DNA from: Streptomyces sp. CBMA123
Lineage (GTDB): Bacteria > Actinomycetota > Actinomycetes > Streptomycetales > Streptomycetaceae
Reading direction: 5' to 3'
Length of the DNA: 64,000 nucleotides
NCBI RefSeq assembly: GCF_014596465.1
Contig: NZ_MECK01000001.1
Location: 62,001-126,000 of the forward strand
In this document: piece by piece, positions 53,441 through 62,189 of the stretch
Position numbering within the stretch: the stretch's first letter is position 1
Layout of the letters: every line of letters starts with the position of its first letter
Notes under the pieces: generated by a model
What the model was told of the DNA's origin: nothing
The model's input: only the letters and a program-made list of their open reading frames with translations
Databases searched by the model: none
Position numbers and translations under genes: made by a program

Positions 53441-53884
53441 GTGCACCACCCGCCCACCGGTGAGCACCGCCTGCTGCGGTTCGCCACCGCCGGCATCGAC
53501 GTCCACCACCACACCGCCCTGCCGGAGCAGGAGCCCGTCTCCCGCGCCGAGTTGGACGCCCTGCACGCCCACTGCGTCGCGCTGTTCGCGCTGCTCGACA
53601 CGCACACCAGCACCACCCGGCCCAGTGCCCCGGCCGAGGCCGACCATCTCCACGCCGCTCGCGTCCGCGTCTGGCAGACCTGCGAAGCACTCCACGGTGC
53701 CTACCACCGCGCCCCGCGCGCCGACGGACGCCGGCCCACCCGCGAGGCGTGCGCGCTTCGGCTGCCGGAAGGGGCACCGGACATGGCGATCTGCCAGCGT
53801 CACACCTCCACCGCCGGGCGCGTGCGCCGCATCGCCACCCCCTCCGAGCTGCGTGGCACCCCCACCGCCTCCTCCCGTATCTGA
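53441..53884 (+). CDS. Hypothetical protein between SCO6880-like and VirB4-like genes
   Basis: 147 residues. HLLRF-type start (GEHRLLRFATAGIDVHHHTA), a helical middle (SRAELDALHAHCVALFALLD) and a basic, disordered tail. Not recognised. GTG 53441 with GGGAGG at 6 bp. Confidence 0.65.
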   Translation: MHHPPTGEHRLLRFATAGIDVHHHTALPEQEPVSRAELDALHAHCVALFALLDTHTSTTRPSAPAEADHLHAARVRVWQTCEALHGAYHRAPRADGRRPTREACALRLPEGAPDMAICQRHTSTAGRVRRIATPSELRGTPTASSRI

Positions 53885-53899
53885 TCAGGAGAAACGTTC

Positions 53900-55408
53900 C
53901 TGCGCTCCGCCAGTGCCACCCCCCTGTTCACCCCGACCCGCTCAGACCGCGCCGCCCGCCGCCAGGCCAAGCGCGACCTCGCCACCGCTCGCCGCACCGC
54001 CCGCAAGGCCGGCCAACCCCAGCGCCCGAAGAACCGCCGCGAGGAGAACGCCGAACTCCTCCCCACCTACCCCGCATCCGGCCGTCCCGGCCCGGCCTCC
54101 CTGCGCGGTAGCAAGCTCAAGCTGCCCGCGCACCGCATGACCACGGCCACCGCCAGTGCCGCGTATCCGTTCCTCGCCGAAGGCGGCCTCGGCTCCTCGG
54201 GCGTCCTGATCGGCAGGGATGTCCACGCCGAAGCCTCGTTCGTCTTCGATCCTTTCGCCCTGTACGGAAAAGTTGAAAATTTTACCAACCCGAACACGCT
54301 GATCGCCGGCGTCATCGGGCAGGGGAAGTCGGCACTGGCCAAGTCAATTGCCCTGCGCAGCACGGCATTTGGCTACCGCGTGTATGTGCCGTGCGACCCG
54401 AAGGGTGAGTGGACGCCGGTCTCGGAGGCGGTCGGCGGCACCACCATCGCGTTGGGTCCGGGGTTGCCGGGGAAGCTCAACCCCTTGGACGCCCCGCCCC
54501 CGCCGGCGGGAGTGGATCCGGCCGACTGGGCGGGCGAGGTCCGCAAGCGAAGGCTGCTGCTGCTCGGCTCGCTGGCGCGCACCGTGCTCAAGCGCGATCT
54601 CGCGCCGATGGAGTACACCGCGCTCGACGTCGCCCTGGACGCGGTCGTCACCCGCACCGAGGTGACCGGCCAGGTGCCGCTGCTGGGCGACGTCGCCGCC
54701 GTCCTCGGGCAGCCCGCCGTCCTGGACGCGGCGCTCGGCGACCCCACCCGCCGGGTCGGCGCCGCCGCCCAGGACCTCGCCCACGCGCTGCGCCGGCTGA
54801 TCAACGGCGACTTGGCCGGCATGTTCGACGCTCCGTCGACCGCGATCTTCGATCCGCGCAGCCCGATGCTGACGATCGACCTGTCCCGCCTCGGATCCAC
54901 CGGCGACGACACGGCGCTGGTGCTGGCGATGACGTGTGCGTCGGCATGGATGGAGGCCGCACTCAGCGATCCCGCTGGCGGTCGCAGGTGGGTCGTTTAC
55001 GACGAGGCGTGGCGCGTCATGCGGCACGAGGCCCTGCTCCAGCGCATGCAGGCGCAGTGGAAGCTGAGCCGCGGGTTGGGCATCGCCAACATGCTGATCA
55101 TCCACCGCTTGAGCGACCTGCTCAGCGCCGGTGACGCCGGTTCGCGTACCCGTGCTCTGGCGGAGGGCCTGCTGACCGACTGCGCGACCCGCGTGATCTA
55201 CCGGCAGGAAGCCGACCAGCTGGCCGCTACCGCCGGCCTGCTTGGCCTCAGCGGCGTGGAGACCGCCGCCATCGCCCAGCTGGGCAAGGGCCGCGGGCTG
55301 TGGCGGGTGGCAGGGCGGAGCTTCGTTGTTCAGCACCTGCTCCACCGGGCCGAGTTGAGCCTCTTCGACACCGACGCCCGGATGCACGAGAGCCGGACGG
55401 CGGCCTGA
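53900..55408 (+). CDS. VirB4-like conjugation ATPase, CTG start
   Basis: 502 residues. N-terminal basic region, then the ATPase core: Walker A IAGVIGQGKSALAKS, Walker B RRWVVYDEAWRVM, the VirB4-type motif SRGLGIANMLIIHRLSD and TRVIYRQEADQL. Energises assembly of the transfer channel at the membrane. CTG 53900 (RSASATPLFTPTRSDRAARR) has AGGAG 8 bp upstream; the next ATG (54137) would delete 79 residues of well-coded sequence and lacks an SD. Confidence 0.88.
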   Translation: MRSASATPLFTPTRSDRAARRQAKRDLATARRTARKAGQPQRPKNRREENAELLPTYPASGRPGPASLRGSKLKLPAHRMTTATASAAYPFLAEGGLGSSGVLIGRDVHAEASFVFDPFALYGKVENFTNPNTLIAGVIGQGKSALAKSIALRSTAFGYRVYVPCDPKGEWTPVSEAVGGTTIALGPGLPGKLNPLDAPPPPAGVDPADWAGEVRKRRLLLLGSLARTVLKRDLAPMEYTALDVALDAVVTRTEVTGQVPLLGDVAAVLGQPAVLDAALGDPTRRVGAAAQDLAHALRRLINGDLAGMFDAPSTAIFDPRSPMLTIDLSRLGSTGDDTALVLAMTCASAWMEAALSDPAGGRRWVVYDEAWRVMRHEALLQRMQAQWKLSRGLGIANMLIIHRLSDLLSAGDAGSRTRALAEGLLTDCATRVIYRQEADQLAATAGLLGLSGVETAAIAQLGKGRGLWRVAGRSFVVQHLLHRAELSLFDTDARMHESRTAA

Positions 55409-55624
55409 TCGCCACCGGGGTGACCGCGAACACCGCGCTCGGGTGACGGCTCAGGCCCGAACGGGGGCGGCCACGAGGCCATCGTCGCACGAGCCGGCCG
55501 CTCCGGGGCCGGAACTCCGGAAAACAGGCCGAGGTCCGCCGCCACCGACCGGTGAGAGAGGGCCACTCGATCCGCCTCTTCTCACCCTTCCCCCAGCGCA
55601 GTTGACCGTTCGGGAGCCGTCATC

Positions 55625-56308
55625 ATGCACGTCACCATCGCCCACCTGCCCGAGCGGGACACCGTCGTCGCCGACCCGCCCGACCGGCGCAGCGCGTACT
55701 GGCTCGAGCAGGCCGGACTCGTGCGCGACGACGCCCTGCTGCTGCACCGCATCCGCCGCGACACCGACCGCAGCACCGCGCGGCGGCAGATCCTGGAGGC
55801 CGAGAGGCTGGTCACGGTCGCCGGCTACGGCTTCACCCGGGTGTACAGCGCGGACGAGCAGCGCCGACGGGTCGAGGAAGTGCCACCGCGCTTGCGGGCG
55901 GCGGTCACCGCGGAGCCGCGGACTGTAGGCCGCACCGTCTGGGTGCACCTGGTCAGCGACGACATCGACAACGGCCACCTGGTGCTCCACGCCCAGCATC
56001 GGGGCGTCGAGGGTGAGCTTGAGCTGCTCGTCGAGTACCCGGGCGCTGGGGAGGCGGCGGTGTTCTACACCGAGCCGGGCAGCAGGCACTACGGAGCCGA
56101 TCGTCACCCCAACCTGGAATCCGCCCGCGAGGCGTGGTCCTCCTTGGGGTACGCGGTCGACCCGCCCGAGCCCGGCGTCCGGCGTGCCGCTGCCCGCCGG
56201 ACGTCCCCGGTGTTGCTCGGTCGCCCCGGCCCGCTCCCGCCCGCGCCACCGCGCGTTGTCGCCTCCTCTCCTTCCCCTGCCTCGAGCATCGGCCCGCCCC
56301 CGTTCTGA
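55625..56308 (+). CDS. Hypothetical protein with shared ~70-residue module
   Basis: 227 residues. Residues ~12-75 (VVADPPDRRSAYWLEQAGLV, ARRQILEAERLVTVAGYGFTRV) resemble the module repeated in the proteins at 57564, 58018 and 62190. The central part (RTVWVHLVSDDIDNGHLVLH, AAVFYTEPGSRHYGA) is unassigned; the tail is Pro-rich. ATG 55625 with GGGAG upstream. Confidence 0.65.
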   Translation: MHVTIAHLPERDTVVADPPDRRSAYWLEQAGLVRDDALLLHRIRRDTDRSTARRQILEAERLVTVAGYGFTRVYSADEQRRRVEEVPPRLRAAVTAEPRTVGRTVWVHLVSDDIDNGHLVLHAQHRGVEGELELLVEYPGAGEAAVFYTEPGSRHYGADRHPNLESAREAWSSLGYAVDPPEPGVRRAAARRTSPVLLGRPGPLPPAPPRVVASSPSPASSIGPPPF

Positions 56309-56357
56309 CCGCACCGGCGCTTCCAACTCAACTGCTCTGCCTACTTCTTGGAGACTC

Positions 56358-56771
56358 ATGCCGACCATGACCCTCACCCGCCAGGACGCCCGCCTGGAGG
56401 CCGCCCTCGGCCAGAGCATCACCTCTCTGGTCGCCAACGAGGCGCGGGCCGACGCGTCGACCTGCCGCGTGATCGAGACGCACCGCGCACTGGTCGCGGC
56501 CGAGACCGCGGTGTCCTTCCAGCGGGTCCGGCTGATCAACATCGCCGCCGCCCAGCGCATCGTCGACGACGGCGTCCTCGACGCGCTGGACGCGCAGCTG
56601 GAGCGGCTGGAGGTGGCGGCCGAGGAGCGCGACGTGCTGGAGGCCGACCTCGTGCGGCTGCTCCAGGAACGCGAGGAAGAGGCGAAGCAGCAGGCGGACC
56701 AGGCCGCCTCGGTACCCGCTACCGCTCCGGTGCCCGTCGTGGTCGTGCAGGGCGCGGCCCGCCGCCGCTGA
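56358..56771 (+). CDS. Small coiled-coil protein
   Basis: 137 residues, almost entirely alpha-helical with heptad character (IVDDGVLDALDAQLERLEVAAEERDVLEADLVRLLQEREEEAKQ). Unknown function. ATG 56358 with GGAG at 5 bp. Confidence 0.7.
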   Translation: MPTMTLTRQDARLEAALGQSITSLVANEARADASTCRVIETHRALVAAETAVSFQRVRLINIAAAQRIVDDGVLDALDAQLERLEVAAEERDVLEADLVRLLQEREEEAKQQADQAASVPATAPVPVVVVQGAARRR

Positions 56772-56785
56772 TCGGGAGTCCTGCG

Positions 56786-57547
56786 ATGTCAATGCCGATG
56801 GCAGCTGGCGCTGCCGGCTCGGTGAGTTTCGGCTGGGACTTCGACCGCGGCGAGTTCGCCGTGCGCACCGGTCCGCTGCCCCGGGTAGCCGGAGAAATCC
56901 TCTATCAGTCCGGATTCTGGTACCGAGCCGATGAGTTGGACGGCTGGTGTCAGCGCCCGAGCGTCGACCGGGACGACCAGATCCGCAACGCCGCCGGCGC
57001 GATCGACCAACTGGTCAAGGCGCGCGTCCCGGTCGCGAACTGGCATCAGCCCTCCCAGCGCAACGCCGACCTGGTCGAGCACTACCGGTGGCTCCAGTAC
57101 GGCGGTCCGTTCCCGGACGCCGACGCTGCTGCCGCCAAGGCCCGCACGCTCATGTCCGATGCGCTGACCGCGGGCTGTCTGGGAAGCCCGCGCGACCGGG
57201 CCGTCGCCGAGGAGGTCGTCTCTGGCGCCCTGGTCGTGGAGGCGATGTACATCTTCGAGGACCGGCACTGGTGGCTGACCGCCACCCCGAAGGACGACGA
57301 GCACTCGTACGTGTGGCTGAACTACGAACCCGGCCGCGGCGAGCTCTACGTCACCGACTACATCGCCACCTTCGCAGCGGCCGAGGCCCGCCGCGAGTTC
57401 CGGGTGACGATGCTGCGGGACACCACCCGGCCTGCTGCCGCCCGGGCCGAGGCCGCCCGGCCCTCGCGCCGCCTGAGGATGACCACCGCCGGCTCCGCAC
57501 CGCCCCTGCCACCCGGGCCCGCACCCGGCCGAGTGGCCTCCCGCTGA
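56786..57547 (+). CDS. Hypothetical protein
   Basis: 253 residues. VSFGWDFDRGEFAVRTGPL, AIDQLVKARVPVANWHQPSQRNADLVEHYRWLQYGG, HWWLTATPKDDEHSYVWLNYEPG. Not recognised; globular, with an Arg/Pro tail like its neighbours. ATG 56786 with GGGAG. Confidence 0.65.
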   Translation: MSMPMAAGAAGSVSFGWDFDRGEFAVRTGPLPRVAGEILYQSGFWYRADELDGWCQRPSVDRDDQIRNAAGAIDQLVKARVPVANWHQPSQRNADLVEHYRWLQYGGPFPDADAAAAKARTLMSDALTAGCLGSPRDRAVAEEVVSGALVVEAMYIFEDRHWWLTATPKDDEHSYVWLNYEPGRGELYVTDYIATFAAAEARREFRVTMLRDTTRPAAARAEAARPSRRLRMTTAGSAPPLPPGPAPGRVASR

Positions 57548-57563
57548 CCCCCTGGAGAACTGC

Positions 57564-57986
57564 GTGCCCCGCCAGAACCCGGCCACGGCGCCGCAGCCCG
57601 GGGTCGTCTTGCGGCGCCTTGCCGGCGCCGGGATCACCGCAGCCACCGCCAGCCGCGATCCGGCTGTGCTGGCGGCGCTGGCCGAGGCCGGATTCCGGCT
57701 CGGTCTGGAGGACGCCCCGGAGCGCTACTCGCTAGCGGATCCGGACCCCGCACGGCAGACCCGGACCGCCACCCAACTGGTGGCCGTGCTGGGAGAGCTG
57801 GGCGTCCCGGTCAGCATCAGGCCGTCGATCCCCGGCGTCGAGACGGCCAGCGTCGCCCTCTCGCCCTCGGCGACACGCGTCGCCGCCGCCCGCACCACTA
57901 CCGCGCACGGCGCCCCCACCACTTCCGATCAGGCCCGCCCCGCGGTGCTGGTCCCCATTTCGCCGGCACCGGCCGCCCGCCGCTGA
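57564..57986 (+). CDS. Hypothetical protein with one ~70-residue module
   Basis: 140 residues. Residues ~20-85 (AATASRDPAVLAALAEAGFR, RYSLADP, RTATQLVAVLGELGVPVSIRP) form one copy of the module seen twice in the next protein. GTG 57564 with GGAG at 6 bp. Confidence 0.65.
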   Translation: MPRQNPATAPQPGVVLRRLAGAGITAATASRDPAVLAALAEAGFRLGLEDAPERYSLADPDPARQTRTATQLVAVLGELGVPVSIRPSIPGVETASVALSPSATRVAAARTTTAHGAPTTSDQARPAVLVPISPAPAARR

Positions 57987-58017
57987 CCACGTCCACCTCT
58001 GCCCCGAGGAGCAGCGC

Positions 58018-59187
58018 ATCACCCCCGAGCACGTCTCCATCACCCGTGACCCGCAGTACGGCGTCGTCGCCGATGTCGGCCCCGATGTCTCGCCGACCGC
58101 CCACACGCTGCTCGCCCGCGCCGGGTTCCGCCAGCTGGACGACGGGCGCCACGCCCTCGACCCGGCGACCGAGCAGAACGTCTTCCTGCACGCACGGCAG
58201 ACCGTCGCCGCGCTGCGTCGCGGCGGAGTCAAGGTCAGCGCGGACCCGGCGTTCGACTACAACGAGGCGACCCGGCCCGTCCCCGACAGCCCGGCCGCCC
58301 GCGCCGCCGGCCCCGGTGCCGTCGTCCAGGCCAGCGCCCCGCGCACGCACGACGTGCACATCGGCCGCCACCCGCGCCTGGGCATCGTCGCCACCAACCC
58401 GCACGGCAACCAGCAGGTCGCGTTCGCCCTCGCCGAGGCCGGTTTCACGCGCACCCGCGAGCACCCCAGCCTCTACGTCCTGGACGAGCCCGAGTTCGAA
58501 GGCACCAAGCGGACCGCCACCGCCATCTCCACGCTGCGCGGCCAGGGCCTGCGGGTCGCCTCCGACCTCGCGTTCGAACCGCTGGGCGGGCCGTACGAGA
58601 GCACCGACCCGTTCGCCACCCGGCTGATCGAGGCGATGGACCGCACCCCGCCCTCGCCCGTCCCCGCGCCGGACCACCTCGCGAACGCCGAGGACCCGTT
58701 CGTCACCCGCCTGTTCAAGGCCCCCGACCTCGGCCCCATCCCACCGGTCCCGCAGACGGACCCGTTTGGCACCGTCGTCCACCCGCCGGCCGGGCCGAGC
58801 CGCGACGAGCAGGGCGCCGACGCCCTGCTGCACAACCGCGCGCTGCTGACCGCCGAGATCGCCTCCCGCCTGCGCGTCATCGAGGAGCAGGTGCGCGCCA
58901 ACCCCGGCGGCGTCGACCTGGCCCGCGTCGAGGCGGTGATCGGCGAGGCCACCACCATTCTCGCCGGGGCCGGCAAGGACCTCGCCGCCGTCGCCGCCGC
59001 TCCCGCCGCGCCGGCCGCCCGCACGAGTGGACCGGGCAGCGCCCGCGCCCGCGCCGCCCTCGCCACCAGTGGCCGGGTTCGCTCCACCGCCGCTCTGCAC
59101 GCCACCGGTGCAGCCTCCACTGCCGCGTCCGCCCAGGTCGTCGACCCGCGGATCGCCTGGGCCGCCGGGCACACCAACTCCCGCTGA
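58018..59187 (+). CDS. Hypothetical protein with two ~70-residue modules, ATC start
   Basis: 389 residues. Module 1, residues ~6-75: SITRDPQYGVVADV, HTLLARAGFRQLDDGRHALD, ARQTVAALRRGGVKVSADPAF. Module 2, ~113-185: GIVATNPHGNQQVAFALAEAGF, YVLDEPEFEGTKRTATAIST, LRGQGLRVASDLAFEP. The C-terminal half has a helical segment (LRVIEEQVRANPGGVDLARVEAVIGEA). ATC 58018 is preceded by GAGGAG at 5-6 bp; the first GTG (58354) would discard module 1, whose match to module 2 shows it is coding. Confidence 0.75.
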   Translation: MTPEHVSITRDPQYGVVADVGPDVSPTAHTLLARAGFRQLDDGRHALDPATEQNVFLHARQTVAALRRGGVKVSADPAFDYNEATRPVPDSPAARAAGPGAVVQASAPRTHDVHIGRHPRLGIVATNPHGNQQVAFALAEAGFTRTREHPSLYVLDEPEFEGTKRTATAISTLRGQGLRVASDLAFEPLGGPYESTDPFATRLIEAMDRTPPSPVPAPDHLANAEDPFVTRLFKAPDLGPIPPVPQTDPFGTVVHPPAGPSRDEQGADALLHNRALLTAEIASRLRVIEEQVRANPGGVDLARVEAVIGEATTILAGAGKDLAAVAAAPAAPAARTSGPGSARARAALATSGRVRSTAALHATGAASTAASAQVVDPRIAWAAGHTNSR

Positions 59188-59203
59188 TTGAAGGAGCATT
59201 ACC

Positions 59204-59698
59204 CTGTCCGTCAAGAAGAACTGGTCCGTCGAGCACGACTGCGGGCACGAAGTCGACCACGACCTGTCCGCTCGTCCCGCCGACAAGCGCGCCGGCTACG
59301 CCCGCTGGCTGGCCACCCGCTCCTGCCGCGACTGCTGGCTGGCGGAGCGCAAGGAGGACACCGCCGAGCGCGAAGCGTGGATCGCCGCCCGCCGCGCAGA
59401 GGAGGCGCAGGCCGCCGCCGAGTGGGCCGGCCGTTTCGAGATGCCCCCGCTGGAAGGCCCCGAGCGTGCCATCGCGTGGGGTGAGCGCTGCCGGCACCAG
59501 CTGGTGACCGCCGCCTACGAGGCCCTGGTGGTCGAGGGCGTGCTCGCCGAGGGCGACTGGCTGGCCGTCGAGCAGCAGCTGCGCACGCTGGACAAGGCGT
59601 CCTGGTGGATCGATCAGCGCGAGAGCGCGCCGGCCGACCTGCCCGAACTGGCCGCCGCCGCTACCAGCGCCGACCGCGCCAACGAGAACCCGAACTGA
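59204..59698 (+). CDS. Small zinc-finger-like protein, CTG start
   Basis: 164 residues. (CTG) SVKKNWSVEHDCGHEVDHDL with SCRDCW further on gives a C-H...C-x2-C pattern near the N-terminus, then helical segments (REAWIAARRAEEAQAAAEWAG; VEQQLRTLDKASWWIDQRE). AAGGAG ends 7 bp before the CTG at 59204. The first ATG (59441) would remove the Cys/His part. Confidence 0.7.
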   Translation: MSVKKNWSVEHDCGHEVDHDLSARPADKRAGYARWLATRSCRDCWLAERKEDTAEREAWIAARRAEEAQAAAEWAGRFEMPPLEGPERAIAWGERCRHQLVTAAYEALVVEGVLAEGDWLAVEQQLRTLDKASWWIDQRESAPADLPELAAAATSADRANENPN

Positions 59699-59709
59699 AT
59701 GCGGGAGCC

Positions 59710-59871
59710 GTGAGCGACCCGACCTGCGAGCCCACCGCAGTCGACCCCGTCACCACCGGCACAAGGCCCGACCCGACCCGACCCGACCCGACCCGACCCG
59801 ACCCGACCGGGCCGGGCCAGCACATCAGGCCCCGGCGTATCCCGAACACCCCGAACTGGAGCACCATTTGA
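59710..59871 (+). CDS. Small protein with pentanucleotide-encoded repeat
   Basis: 53 residues: SDPTCEPTAVDPVTTGTRP, a (DPTRP)n stretch, then QHIRPRRIPNTPNWSTI. GTG 59710 with GGGAG; its TGA overlaps the next TTG start (TTGA). The middle is encoded by seven perfect ACCCG units, so gain or loss of a unit shifts frame. Confidence 0.5.
   Translation: MSDPTCEPTAVDPVTTGTRPDPTRPDPTRPDPTGPGQHIRPRRIPNTPNWSTI
59771..59805 (+). repeat. (ACCCG)7 tandem repeat
   Basis: Seven perfect 5-bp units, flanked by partial copies, inside the small gene at 59710. Confidence 0.95.
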
Positions 59872-60158
59872 CCAACTCCGACGTCACCCTCGCCGCCGGC
59901 CACCTGCAGAATGTGACGGAGCAGCTCCAGTCGACCTACTCCGAGAAGGAAGCCCTGCGCATTCTGCGCGAGCTGAACTCCGTGGACGACATCAGCGTCT
60001 TCGGAGCGCTCAAGAGCCTGCTGGGAGCTATCGCTGTAACCCCCTGCCACTGCAGCCCCGCATACAAGCTGGGCCAGAAGGCGCTCGACCAGCTGTGGGA
60101 ACTGTCCCGCACGGTCGAGGAGACCGCGCTCGCCTTCGAGGATCCGGACGGCGCGTGA
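59868..60158 (+). CDS. Small hypothetical protein, TTG start
   Basis: 96 residues. TNSDVTLAAGHLQNVTEQLQ, EALRILRELNSVDDISVFGALKSLLG, LDQLWELSRTVEETALAFED. Helical; unknown function. TTG 59868 overlaps the previous stop and has GGAG 5 bp upstream. Confidence 0.7.
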   Translation: MTNSDVTLAAGHLQNVTEQLQSTYSEKEALRILRELNSVDDISVFGALKSLLGAIAVTPCHCSPAYKLGQKALDQLWELSRTVEETALAFEDPDGA

Positions 60159-60227
60159 CAGCCAGCTGCCGCCCCGGCATCGAATCGCCAGCTGCCCCAT
60201 CAGCTGCTCCCAGTCGCGGACGCTGAC

Positions 60228-60824
60228 GTGCAACCGACGATCTCGCGGTACGCCTCCACCGCCGACCTGCTCTCCGCCATCGCCGCAGCCGCTGCCCTCC
60301 AGCGCGCCCGCCCCCGCCTGATCGACGCCTGGCGCCCGGTCGAGGACCTGCCCGCCCCGGAGCTGGAGGCGTTCGGGGCGGAGCTGGCCGCGCACCTGCC
60401 GGCTGCCGATCACCCGGCCTCGGCCCTGCGCATCCGGTTGGTGTGGCAGTGCACTCTGCGCACCGATCCCGACACCGCCGCCCCGGCCGAGCACCACTTC
60501 CGTCTGACGGCGCGGCGCATCCTGGCCGCCACCGGGATCGCCGCCGAGGACGACCCGGCCGCCTGCCGGTGGGCGCTGCTGCGGGTCGGCGAGCACGAGG
60601 TCCGGCTCGTCGCCCCGCTCGCCCGGCCCGACGGCACGGTGGCGGACACCGGCCGCGACCGATCCCTGGCCCTGGCGGTGTGCCACCTCGCGGAGACCCG
60701 CAGCGCCGGCCTCCACGGACGCTCCCGCGCGGCCCTGGCCGGCAGCACCGGCCAGCGCCCCGGCCTCCTCCCCGCCCTCCCGCCCGCCACCATCGCCACG
60801 GCCCGCACCGGCCGGCGCCCGTAG
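60228..60824 (+). CDS. Hypothetical protein
   Basis: 198 residues. ISRYASTADLLSAIAAAAAL, ELAAHLPAADHPASALRIRLVWQ, WALLRVGEHEVRLVAPLA. Not recognised. GTG 60228 has a weak SD. Arg/Pro-rich tail as in neighbouring cargo proteins. Confidence 0.6.
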   Translation: MQPTISRYASTADLLSAIAAAAALQRARPRLIDAWRPVEDLPAPELEAFGAELAAHLPAADHPASALRIRLVWQCTLRTDPDTAAPAEHHFRLTARRILAATGIAAEDDPAACRWALLRVGEHEVRLVAPLARPDGTVADTGRDRSLALAVCHLAETRSAGLHGRSRAALAGSTGQRPGLLPALPPATIATARTGRRP

Positions 60825-60841
60825 AAAGAGGCTCCCGCTCG

Positions 60842-61297
60842 TTGCCCGAGACCCGCACCACCAGGACCATCGACGTCGCCAACGACGCGATCGCCCGCGC
60901 CGGCCGGGCCCTCGCCGAGATCACCGACCTTGCCCCCTTCCTGACGGCTCACGAGGCGGCCGAGGTCCTCCAGGGACTGACGCTGATGCCCGGAACCGCC
61001 CACCAACTCGCGGGCACGATCAGCGAGATCGGCCGGCAGGTCGCCCAGGAGTACGGTGACCGCCCGCCGCTGTGGGAGCCGCTGCTCACCCAGGCCACCG
61101 CCATCAGCACCGCCGCCTTCCGCACCGCCGCTGCCTCCGACGCCATCGCCGAAGCCGCGGAGGAGACCACCCGCAGCCGGGCCGCTACCGCGCAGTCCCC
61201 GGCGCTGCGGGCGGCCGGCACCGGCGCCTCGGTGCACCTCGCCCCGGCTTCGGCGCCTCCGCCGCACCCCCGCATCGTCGAACCTCCCCACCGCTGA
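60842..61297 (+). CDS. Small helical hypothetical protein, TTG start
   Basis: 151 residues. TIDVANDAIARAGRALAEIT, then EAAEVLQGLTLMPGTAHQLAGTISEIGRQV. TTG 60842 with AAAGAGG about 9 bp upstream; no ATG/GTG earlier than the middle of the protein. Function unknown. Confidence 0.65.
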   Translation: MPETRTTRTIDVANDAIARAGRALAEITDLAPFLTAHEAAEVLQGLTLMPGTAHQLAGTISEIGRQVAQEYGDRPPLWEPLLTQATAISTAAFRTAAASDAIAEAAEETTRSRAATAQSPALRAAGTGASVHLAPASAPPPHPRIVEPPHR

Positions 61298-61309
61298 CCC
61301 CGGAGATCC

Positions 61310-62173
61310 ATGCCCAGCACCCCGGACGAGTTCCTCGTCCATCCGCGCTACCTGGCGGGCGCCGGGGAGATCGGCCGCGTACTCCAGCCCGTCGTCCACG
61401 CGCACGGCTGGCCGTTCGAGAACAACCCCTACGGGAACCGGATCGCGGCCACCAGCCCGTGCGGCAGGATCGAAGTCCTCTGCCAGATGGCCGTCTTCCA
61501 CCTGTGGAAGATCAGCGTCCGCGACAGGCCCGGCGACGAGCGGCCGAGGTGGCAGGCCACCTTCACCAAGGAGACCCCTGCCGAGATCGTCGGGGCGCTC
61601 GTCCAGGCCTTGGCCGCCGACCGGTACCGGGCGCCCGAGGAGATCGTCGCTGAGTGGCCCGGTCACCCGAGCACCGCGTGGCGCCCCCTCCTCAAGGCCG
61701 GCTGGACTCCGTCCGACCTGACCGAGCTTCGGATCGCGGACCCGGCCACCGGCACCGTCTCCGTGGCGTGGCCCGGCACCGAAGGAGCCGTCGCCACCGT
61801 CGTCGACGGCATCCGCCTCACCTCACCGGACGGCAAGGCATCGCTCGTCCACACCCCCAAGCCGGACCACCTCTTCGGCGAAGGCGTCGGCCCCTGGCAG
61901 ATCGACTGCACCTTCGGCCCAGCCTGGCAGGACCAGTGGACGGCGATCCTGTCCTCTGCCACCCCGGTGCGCTACCTGAACATGCTCATGTCCTCCATCG
62001 CCGACCCCGCGCCCGTCGTCCGCGCGCACGCCCAGATCAGCTCCGCCACCCGTACCGCGGCCACCATCCGCAGCCTGCCGCCATCGAGGAGCTCCAACCA
62101 GTTCCGTGCTTTCGAGGCCGAGATGGCCACGCTCGACCCCCGCCACCCGAACCAAGGCCACCCACGCCGCTGA
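61310..62173 (+). CDS. DUF317-type protein
   Basis: 287 residues. FLVHPRYLAGAGEIGRVLQP resembles the N-terminus of the protein at 44446. Units ending WQATFTKETPAEIVGALVQAL and WTAILSSATPVRYLNMLMSSI, with SPCGRIEVLCQ and SPDGKASLVHTP strands between. Only DUF317 gene in the rightward operon. ATG 61310 with GGAG. Confidence 0.8.
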   Translation: MPSTPDEFLVHPRYLAGAGEIGRVLQPVVHAHGWPFENNPYGNRIAATSPCGRIEVLCQMAVFHLWKISVRDRPGDERPRWQATFTKETPAEIVGALVQALAADRYRAPEEIVAEWPGHPSTAWRPLLKAGWTPSDLTELRIADPATGTVSVAWPGTEGAVATVVDGIRLTSPDGKASLVHTPKPDHLFGEGVGPWQIDCTFGPAWQDQWTAILSSATPVRYLNMLMSSIADPAPVVRAHAQISSATRTAATIRSLPPSRSSNQFRAFEAEMATLDPRHPNQGHPRR

Positions 62174-62189
62174 CAAGGAAGGAAGCCCC

